Part shown: one piece after another, positions 1-4,487 of the stretch
Layout: each line of letters starts with the position of its first letter
Position numbering within the stretch: the stretch's first letter is position 1
NCBI GenBank assembly: GCA_009778415.1
Contig: WRJV01000200.1
Span: 1 to 6,727 of the forward strand
Direction of reading: 5' to 3'
Length of the DNA stretch: 6,727 nt
DNA from: Clostridiales bacterium
Lineage (GTDB): Bacteria > Bacillota > Clostridia > Peptostreptococcales > Anaerovoracaceae
Notes under the pieces: model-generated
What the model was told of the DNA's origin: nothing
Seen by the model: only the letters and a program-made list of their open reading frames with translations
The model's database searches: none
Program-made: the position numbers and the translations under genes

Positions 1-182
1 CAGGCAGCCAAAGCCGCAACCTTGGCTGCCTTAGCATAGAATACTAAAGGCTGCACTTGTGGCTTGATGTCTATCTGTGTTCCAACAGGCTGAGAAGCGT
101 ATCCTTTGACGAACTGGAAACAACCGTCCTGATTCATCACGTAGGAACCGCCGTGCTCATGACTCATGAGTATTGCTTTCAT
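1..182 (-). CDS. rsgI: RsgI-type anti-sigma-I factor, N-terminal part (cut by window edge)
   Basis: This is the first 60 codons of a gene that continues beyond base 1. The ATG at 182-180 has a GGAGG site lying in the last codons of sigI. The product begins MKAILMSHEHGGSYVMNQDG and continues through a segment ending VGTQIDIKPQ. This pattern (short beta strands, a DG turn, then VGxxIxI) is what I recognise as the RsgI N-terminal domain, which in the family binds SigI in the cytoplasm. Around residues 50-60 the sequence turns into a Lys/Ala-rich stretch (KAAKVAALAA), consistent with the start of the single transmembrane helix. In Clostridia the extracellular C-terminus is often a carbohydrate-binding or enzymatic sensor, but that part lies outside the window, so the sensed signal cannot be inferred. 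The position directly after sigI strongly supports the call. Confidence 0.85.
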   Translation of the reverse strand, partial: MKAILMSHEHGGSYVMNQDGCFQFVKGYASQPVGTQIDIKPQVQPLVFYAKAAKVAALAA

Positions 183-188
183 TTTATA

Positions 189-935
189 CTACCTCCGATC
201 ATGTACATAATCTGAAAGTAAATCATAGTCCCCCATTTTTATGATTAATGAGGCTAATATAAAAGTACGTGCGCGCTCTAGTTTTTTTTGGGGTAATCCT
301 GTAATTTCTGCAATTGTTTTTACAGGAAAATACCTTTTTAGCTGAATCGTCTGAACAATGTCCGGCGCCTGGTGAATTTTAGCGACCGCCATCCTGTACT
401 CGTCGAGCAGCTGTTTGTGCTTGGGCGAACTTTTTGCCAGAGAATCCATGGTGATTCCCCAAGTCGCCAACTCAGACTTGAACTGCTCAATTTCCTCAAC
501 CAGCATTTCCTGCCGGCGATCTGCGGTGTATGCGCGGACAGATATCTCTTCTACTGCTGTAGACTGGGCCGTCGGCTGTTCGCTGGCATCCTCGTCCAAT
601 GACACGGTCTGGCCTTCGTGCCGGTAAATCTTACGTATATGGTCAATGATTCGCGTACAAACCACGCGGTTTGCGAACGGGAAAAAATGTCCCTTTTCGA
701 TCTCATATCTTTGAATGGCTTCGTAAAAAGCCATCAATGCGGTGCTAAACAGCTCCTCGCGCCGATCGTAGTCGGTACGCATGGAATACTTGGCAACGCG
801 GCTATGCATGAAAGGGCTGAATTCTTCAATCAAGCCTTCCATTTCGTCTTTTATCTCCTTGGCAGAGACTGCGCGGGTATCAAGTAACGCAGCAGTTTCA
901 ACGGTTTCAACTATTTCCACTATTATATCCCTCAA
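189..935 (-). CDS. sigI: RNA polymerase sigma factor SigI
   Basis: This is a 248-residue sigma-70 family alternative sigma factor, close to the usual SigI length. Residues about 34-104 form sigma region 2, including ELFSTALMAFYEAI and a segment ending RIIDHIRK. No ordinary region 4 is present; instead there is the SigI-specific C-terminal domain, with FKSELATWGITMDSLAKSSPKH in two blocks near 152-173 and FPVKTIAEITGLPQKKLERA near 203-222. The protein should direct RNA polymerase to SigI promoters and be held by RsgI, encoded 6 bases downstream. SigI serves heat or envelope stress in Bacillus and polysaccharide or cellulosome responses in some clostridia; which applies here is not visible. The start is uncertain. 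TTG 935-933 has only a weak AAAGG upstream, and GTG 920-918 has GAGG upstream. The strongest ribosome site in the region (973-980) instead serves an ATG in another frame (see the leader ORF). Product assignment is firm; the start is not. Confidence 0.9.
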   Translation of the reverse strand: MRDIIVEIVETVETAALLDTRAVSAKEIKDEMEGLIEEFSPFMHSRVAKYSMRTDYDRREELFSTALMAFYEAIQRYEIEKGHFFPFANRVVCTRIIDHIRKIYRHEGQTVSLDEDASEQPTAQSTAVEEISVRAYTADRRQEMLVEEIEQFKSELATWGITMDSLAKSSPKHKQLLDEYRMAVAKIHQAPDIVQTIQLKRYFPVKTIAEITGLPQKKLERARTFILASLIIKMGDYDLLSDYVHDRR

Positions 936-966
936 ATATGCCTTTGAACTGTGACATTGCCGGCAT
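907..966 (-). CDS. Short leader ORF or displaced SigI N-terminus, 19 codons, overlapping the sigI start
   Basis: An ATG at 966-964 follows GGAAGGAG (980-973) with 6-base spacing, the best ribosome site near sigI. It encodes MPAMSQFKGIFEGYNSGNS and stops at TGA 909-907, inside sigI and in the frame that needs a +1 shift to enter sigI. Two readings are possible. It may be a leader peptide whose termination lets ribosomes restart at the overlapping TTG 935 or GTG 920. Alternatively it is the true SigI N-terminus, separated by a frameshift (mutation, sequencing error or recoding); the FKGIF stretch resembles the short hydrophobic beginnings I associate with clostridial SigI proteins. The sequence alone does not decide between these. 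Confidence 0.4.
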   Translation of the reverse strand: MPAMSQFKGIFEGYNSGNS

Positions 967-972
967 ACTATA

Positions 973-980
973 CTCCTTCC
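973..980 (-). promoter_or_regulatory. Strong ribosome binding site upstream of sigI (GGAAGGAG)
   Basis: On the minus strand GGAAGGAG is followed by TATAGT and then ATG at 966-964. It is the only strong Shine-Dalgarno sequence between the sigI promoter and the sigI coding region. It is correctly spaced for the leader ORF but 37 bases upstream of the first sigI-frame start at 935, so it cannot serve that start directly. Confidence 0.65.
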
Positions 981-1009
981 TGAGTGTTTAAATCTAGTTT
1001 TTTAATTGC

Positions 1010-1024
1010 ATACTACAATAGTAT
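1010..1024. repeat. Perfect inverted repeat overlapping the sigI -10
   Basis: ATACTA-CAA-TAGTAT is a perfect 6-base inverted repeat with a 3-base centre. It covers the end of the sigI -10 box and the predicted transcription start. Its position suits a repressor site, but AT-rich promoter sequence can form such repeats by chance. A related stretch (TAGTACAATACAGTATAA) lies at 1129-1146 in the ATPase promoter. Confidence 0.4.
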
Positions 1025-1049
1025 AACATAGGTTGACTGGTTTAGGCAA
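1020..1049 (-). promoter_or_regulatory. SigA-like promoter for sigI-rsgI
   Basis: Minus strand: -35 TTGCCT (1049-1044), 18-base spacer, -10 TATACT (1025-1020). A TG one base upstream of the -10 (1028-1027) makes an extended -10. The predicted start is near 1013, about 47 bases before the leader ATG. The -10 overlaps a 6+6 inverted repeat (1010-1024), which could be an operator. The promoter is inferred from sequence match only. Confidence 0.55.
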
Positions 1050-1108
1050 CTATGTTGTTAAATTCGATTATCCAAATTCTCTCGTTTCCAAAAATTTACA
1101 GATTGCCG

Positions 1109-1137
1109 TTGACAAAAATGCGGAGATGTAGTACAAT
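1109..1137 (+). promoter_or_regulatory. Consensus SigA-type promoter for the ATPase gene
   Basis: TTGACA (1109-1114), exactly 17 bases, then TACAAT (1132-1137). The -35 is a perfect match and the -10 differs from consensus at one position. The predicted start is near 1144, leaving an untranslated leader of about 20 bases that contains TTGGAGG (1151-1157), 6 bases before the ATG at 1164. This predicts constitutive, reasonably strong transcription unless an operator intervenes. Confidence 0.8.
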
Positions 1138-1163
1138 ACAGTATAAGGCATTGGAGGTATTAT

Positions 1164-2228
1164 ATGGAAATTATTAATTTAGCTATTTTCTCAAGGGACC
1201 AGGATTACGGCCTGGCGCTGGGCGAGGCCCTTTCTGTCCAAAAAAACAATTTTATTGTGGAAGTGTGCAAAGACGAACAGGAACTCTCAAAGATCGCGAA
1301 ATTCGACTTGCTCCTTTATGATTGCGAAGGCTCAGGCGCAAGCAGCTTCCCAAGCGACAAAAGGGCGATAAAGCTGACGGGATGCCGCGCTGACGCGGCT
1401 CTTGACATTGACAACTTGGATTTTACGTTGTACAAGTACTCGAAGGTGCAGGAGCTTTGCGCTGACATTGCACTGTACTACAGCCTGCTGACAGGAAAAG
1501 CGAATTATTCGATGGCAGGTGCGGAGTCGAAAATCATAGCGTTCTGCAGCAGCAAAGGGGGAGTTGGAAAGACTACAGTCGCTTTTGGAACAGCGCAGGC
1601 ACTGCGCAGGCACGGCTCAAAATCTGTCCTGTACGTCTCAATGGAAGAAATCGAATCTACGCTGCTTTACATAAAGGGGCGGGGCGACGGCCCGGGCCTT
1701 TGCGAGTACCTTTACCACCTGCTCAAGCCCAACGGCAAAAAACCAGACAGCGAGGCTTTCATGATCAGCGACAAGCACGGCGTACACGCGTTCATGCCCG
1801 ACAAAGGCGCAAACAGGCTCAGGGAGCTGGACGTTTTGGAGATGGCGCAGTTTTTCAAAGAAATTTCCGGAAGTGGAGCGTGGGACTACATATTGGTCGA
1901 CATGGGGGAATGCTTTGGCGAGGAAGTCAGCTGGGTGTTCAGCGCCTGCCACAAAATTGCGGTGGTTTTGCCATCAGGCCGCAGGACTGACGAGCGGGAG
2001 AGCCGGTTCATGGACTACCTGCGCTTCACTATAGGGGAAGGCGGAGGAGACAAGCTTGTCGAGGTTCGCAACAAGGCGCTTGACAGGGAAGGGGCAATGG
2101 AAAGCGAAGGCGCAGTTTACGTTGACTTCGACAGCGACAGCATCGACACCGGCGGCGAGACGGTTGACATATCGATAGACCAGGATTTTGGGTCGGGGGT
2201 CAGGGAGCTTATGAAAAAAATCATGTGA
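1164..2228 (+). CDS. ParA/MinD/TadZ-like P-loop ATPase with N-terminal receiver-like domain
   Basis: This is a 354-residue cytoplasmic protein, probably acting in positioning or assembly like CpaE/TadZ. Residues 1-110 look like a degenerate response-regulator receiver: DLLLYDCEG places Asp53 where the phosphoacceptor normally sits, and Lys91 in FTLYKYSK could be the conserved lysine. Residues 123-138 give KIIAFCSSKGGVGKTT, the deviant Walker A of the MinD/ParA superfamily, with signature Lys131 and P-loop Lys136. WDYILVDMGE (240-249) is the switch II/Walker B strand with Asp246. The strand after the P-loop reads VLYVSMEEIEST (155-166), lacking the aspartate of the usual VLLVDLDPQ, so nucleotide handling may differ from classical ParA. 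No membrane segment is seen. It has its own promoter and no pilus (tad), flagellar or par genes adjoin it, so its cargo is unknown. It converges on the PII gene 28 bases away. The family call is firm; the specific role is not. Confidence 0.85.
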   Translation: MEIINLAIFSRDQDYGLALGEALSVQKNNFIVEVCKDEQELSKIAKFDLLLYDCEGSGASSFPSDKRAIKLTGCRADAALDIDNLDFTLYKYSKVQELCADIALYYSLLTGKANYSMAGAESKIIAFCSSKGGVGKTTVAFGTAQALRRHGSKSVLYVSMEEIESTLLYIKGRGDGPGLCEYLYHLLKPNGKKPDSEAFMISDKHGVHAFMPDKGANRLRELDVLEMAQFFKEISGSGAWDYILVDMGECFGEEVSWVFSACHKIAVVLPSGRRTDERESRFMDYLRFTIGEGGGDKLVEVRNKALDREGAMESEGAVYVDFDSDSIDTGGETVDISIDQDFGSGVRELMKKIM

Positions 2229-2234
2229 TTTCAA

Positions 2235-2257
2235 GCCGCCAATGCCTGCCGGGCGGT
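2235..2257. terminator. GC-rich hairpin between convergent genes, possible weak terminator
   Basis: GCCGCC (2235-2240) can pair with GGCGGT (2252-2257) around an 11-base loop, including one G-T pair. The hairpin lies in the 28-base gap between the stops of the ATPase and PII genes, the expected place for a bidirectional terminator. Neither side has a clear T-tract, so intrinsic termination would be weak. Confidence 0.3.
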
Positions 2258-2886
2258 CAAAACAAGCCATATGTGGATGTTACGTCCTGGACGAAAATGA
2301 TCCCATTGCCGGGCTTGTCGATTTCCATGTGCCTGCGGATTGCGGAAACAATCGCTTCAGTCGAGTCTTTATCCGAAACGATGAACACGATCTCCTTTTC
2401 CGGCTCTATGCACATTGCGAAAAGCTTGCACGTCTCATGGATGCCGGAACCCCGCGCATGGACGATTGTGCCGCCCCTCGACCCTGCAGACCTGGCGGCG
2501 TCCACCACGTCCTCGGCCAGGCCCCTGTCAACTATGGTGCAAATTAAGTTATGCATGATTTCTTCCTCGCTTTCTGATTCCCCGTTGTTCCTCGTTCCGT
2601 ACAGGCGAGTGACCGGAACAGTAAAAGCTATGCCGTGGTGGGGTTTTCTGAAGTGAAACACACGGTCAAGCACACCGAGCGCTGAGCGCAGCTGGTTCTT
2701 TTCATTTACGATCATGACGATTTCCTTGCGGATCTCGCATATGTCCAAAAGCTTGAGGAGTGGGGTCTGAACTGTGCCCATGCCCAAAAATATAGTGCCG
2801 CCGCTGATCCCGTGCTGCTTCGCTATCTGCAGCGCCCGGCTTCCGCAGCCGTCGCGAATTATTACAAAACCCATTTCAAGTTCCAA
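2257..2886 (-). CDS. Tandem PII-like signalling protein (two PII domains)
   Basis: A 209-residue cytoplasmic protein (from TTG 2886) made of two PII-like domains. Domain 1, about residues 5-97, contains VIIRDG, SGGTIFLGMG and KPHHGIAFTVPV. Domain 2, about 111-209, contains CTIVDRG, RGGTIVHARGSG, EKEIVFIVSD and KPGNGIIFVQDV. The repeated order (strand, helix, GGTI, IVxIV, KPxxGI) is the ferredoxin-like PII fold. Each domain is a little shorter than classical GlnB/GlnK (about 112 residues); the stretch where the T-loop would be is short and has no tyrosine, so uridylylation is unlikely. PII proteins bind nucleotides and small effectors and control transporters or enzymes. The gene overlaps the end of the DUF1538 transporter gene, suggesting a dedicated regulator of it. 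Start choice: GAGG 2901-2898 is too close to TTG 2895 and is 11 bases from TTG 2886. ATG 2874, one base after the transporter TGA, is a reinitiation alternative. Confidence 0.85.
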   Translation of the reverse strand: MELEMGFVIIRDGCGSRALQIAKQHGISGGTIFLGMGTVQTPLLKLLDICEIRKEIVMIVNEKNQLRSALGVLDRVFHFRKPHHGIAFTVPVTRLYGTRNNGESESEEEIMHNLICTIVDRGLAEDVVDAARSAGSRGGTIVHARGSGIHETCKLFAMCIEPEKEIVFIVSDKDSTEAIVSAIRRHMEIDKPGNGIIFVQDVTSTYGLF

Positions 2887-4369
2887 AAGTATCAACCCCT
2901 CTCTTGCGTGTTTTTAGCTTATAGAGCAGCCCTAGGGCCTGAATGGTTATGAGCGGCGTCAGCGCGACCATGGCTATGACGCCAAACCCGTCTGCCAGCA
3001 CAGAAGCGCCTTCGATGGATTCGGCGGCGCCTCCTGCGAACGCCAGTACAAAAGTGGCCGTCATCGGGCCGGAGGCAACTCCCCCCGAGTCAAAAGCGAT
3101 GCCCACAAACAGCTTTGGCGTAAAGTACATCATGGCAACTGCGACGGCATACCCAGGCAGCAAATAATGCCACAGGCGCAGGTCCGGCGAAAGCACCCTG
3201 ACGATAGACAGCGCCACTGCAGCGCCTACCCCTACCGCAAGCGCAGCCAATATGACTTTGCGCTTGACAAAACCGCTAGTGACGTCTTCCACCTGGTGCG
3301 TCAGGACATGCACGGCCGGCTCTGCAAGTATGGTGACTACGCCGATAACGAACCCAACAACAATAATATACGACTTGTTTTCCATGTTGGCAAGATGAAA
3401 GCCTATGATGCCGCCGACAGCCATAAAGCCTGCGCCCACGCCGGTCAGGAAAAGCACAAGGCCTACGAATGAGTACAGGAAGCCTTTGATTATCTTAACG
3501 AACTGCCTTTTGTGCAGCTTAAGCGATATTACATGGAACAGGACGAACACTGCGATTAGCGGCGCCATGGCCATCAAAACGTCTGTGGAAACTTGGGGAA
3601 GCTGCGCCGCGAACGGCGCAAACAGCGAATCCGGGCGGCTTGCGGCAACGTCGATGGAACCCGACAGCTCCTCTGATTCAAAACAGATGTCCATAATCAT
3701 CATGGAAATGATTGCGCCGGCCGAGGCGATGGCTACAAGCCCAAAACTGTCCTGTTCAGACGCCGTGCTGTCTTTTTTCATGGAAGACACGCCAAAAGCC
3801 AGAGCCAGCACGAAAGGCACTGTCAGCGCACCTGTCGTTGCCCCGGACGAGTCGAACGATATTGCCAAAAATTCCTTGGAAGTAAAAAACGAAAGAGCAA
3901 GTACAGCAAGGTATATGACCGCGAGCATCTTGTACAAAGGCACATTGTAGATGATGCGGATCATTCCTGCTGCGAGCATGAACGCGATGCCGACTGAAAC
4001 GACTGCGACTATGCTGAGCTTTGAAATGCCCCCTGACGTAACTGCGGCAACTTGGCCGGCAAGGATATGGAGGTCCGGCTCGGCGATTGAAATAAAAAAC
4101 CCAAGCCCGGCGCTGCCAAACAGTATCACGGCCAGCTTGTTCGATTTCGCGAGCTGGGCGCCCATAAGGTTGCCGATCGGCGTAATCGCCATGTCCACTC
4201 CAAACAAAAATATAGAAAGGCCAATGGTTATCAGCAAGGCACCAAACAGGAACCTCAGCAGTTCAGGCGCCTCAAGCGGAGTTAACGTGAAGTGCAGGAT
4301 CAGCACGATGACAGTAATGGGCAAAACGGCGAAAAGGACTTCTTTCAATTTGTCAAGCAGGATGCTCAG
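2876..4369 (-). CDS. DUF1538 membrane protein, fused two-repeat (UmpAB-like cation/proton antiporter candidate)
   Basis: An integral membrane protein of about 497 residues with some 12-14 hydrophobic segments, built from two homologous halves. In numbering from the upstream TTG 4390, half one has AEPDLHILAGQVAAVTSGG (103-121) and FDSSGATTG (179-187); half two has AEPAVHVLTHQVEDVTSG (357-374) and FDSGGVASG (433-441). This is the DUF1538 family. From memory, paired DUF1538 proteins UmpA/UmpB of Halomonas act as an Na+(Li+,K+)/H+ antiporter; here both halves are one chain. Substrate is inferred only. The start is chosen at CTG 4369-4367 because GGAGGTGG (4382-4375) places its GGAGG 8 bases upstream, and the product then begins MSILLDKLKEVLF. 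TTG 4390 sits at the predicted transcription start and has no ribosome site; GTG 4378 lies inside the ribosome site. It is the first gene of a two-gene operon with the tandem PII gene. Confidence 0.85.
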   Translation of the reverse strand: MSILLDKLKEVLFAVLPITVIVLILHFTLTPLEAPELLRFLFGALLITIGLSIFLFGVDMAITPIGNLMGAQLAKSNKLAVILFGSAGLGFFISIAEPDLHILAGQVAAVTSGGISKLSIVAVVSVGIAFMLAAGMIRIIYNVPLYKMLAVIYLAVLALSFFTSKEFLAISFDSSGATTGALTVPFVLALAFGVSSMKKDSTASEQDSFGLVAIASAGAIISMMIMDICFESEELSGSIDVAASRPDSLFAPFAAQLPQVSTDVLMAMAPLIAVFVLFHVISLKLHKRQFVKIIKGFLYSFVGLVLFLTGVGAGFMAVGGIIGFHLANMENKSYIIVVGFVIGVVTILAEPAVHVLTHQVEDVTSGFVKRKVILAALAVGVGAAVALSIVRVLSPDLRLWHYLLPGYAVAVAMMYFTPKLFVGIAFDSGGVASGPMTATFVLAFAGGAAESIEGASVLADGFGVIAMVALTPLITIQALGLLYKLKTRKRGVDTFGT

Positions 4370-4374
4370 AAAAA

Positions 4375-4382
4375 CCACCTCC
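4375..4382 (-). promoter_or_regulatory. Ribosome binding site deciding a CTG start for the DUF1538 gene
   Basis: GGAGGTGG on the minus strand contains a perfect complement to the 3' end of 16S rRNA (GGAGGTG). Eight bases after GGAGG comes CTG 4369-4367 in the DUF1538 frame. No ATG, GTG or TTG in that frame sits at a workable distance. Confidence 0.7.
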
Positions 4383-4395
4383 GTCTGCAATTACA

Positions 4396-4424
4396 ATTAT
4401 AGCTAAAATTGTTTGAAAAGTCAA
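4396..4424 (-). promoter_or_regulatory. SigA-type promoter for the DUF1538-PII operon
   Basis: Minus strand: TTGACT (4424-4419), 17 bases, TATAAT (4401-4396). The -10 is a perfect consensus and the -35 differs at one position. The predicted transcription start is about 4391-4388, which rules against translation from TTG 4390. Its -35 directly abuts the -35 of the divergent antiporter promoter. Confidence 0.8.
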
Positions 4425-4442
4425 GCAAGGCTGTGATATAAT
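4413..4442 (+). promoter_or_regulatory. SigA-type extended -10 promoter for the CPA2 antiporter
   Basis: TTGAAA (4413-4418), 18 bases, TATAAT (4437-4442), with TGA immediately before the -10 giving an extended -10. The predicted start is near 4449, inside the inverted repeat at 4443-4458. The box at 4413-4418 touches the opposite-strand -35 at 4419-4424. Confidence 0.75.
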
Positions 4443-4458
4443 AAGCTGTTAGCAGCTT
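4443..4458 (+). repeat. Inverted repeat at the antiporter transcription start (operator or 5' hairpin)
   Basis: AAGCTG-TTAG-CAGCTT is a perfect 6-base inverted repeat with a 4-base loop. It begins one base after the -10 and spans the predicted start. It could be a DNA operator for a dimeric repressor. A 5' RNA hairpin is less likely because the left arm would be mostly untranscribed. Confidence 0.5.
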
Positions 4459-4474
4459 GAGGATTCGTAAAGGG

Positions 4475-4479
4475 GGAGG
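4475..4479 (+). promoter_or_regulatory. Ribosome binding site deciding the TTG start of the antiporter
   Basis: GGAGG lies within AGGGGGAGGA and is 8 bases before TTG 4488. The in-frame stop TGA at 4458-4460 leaves no earlier start codon, so TTG 4488 is well supported. Confidence 0.75.
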
Positions 4480-4487
4480 AAGAGAAT

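Noticed and set aside
189..887. Plus-strand open frames opposite sigI
   Set aside because: The sigma region 2 and SigI C-terminal motifs on the minus strand explain the sequence; the opposite frames are short and Cys/Arg-rich without motifs.
1063..1066. CGAA on the minus strand upstream of sigI, a possible -10 of a SigI-dependent autoregulatory promoter
   Set aside because: A four-base match is expected by chance, and no convincing SigI-type -35 was seen at the right distance upstream.
2225..2656. Plus-strand open frames opposite the PII gene, one starting at the ATPase stop
   Set aside because: The minus-strand frame shows two clear PII domains; the plus-strand products have no recognisable motifs.
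3405..3950. Plus-strand 181-codon open frame inside the DUF1538 gene
   Set aside because: It lies wholly antisense to a well-supported two-repeat membrane protein and has low-complexity Ala/Ser/Thr/Met composition typical of the complement of membrane-protein codons.
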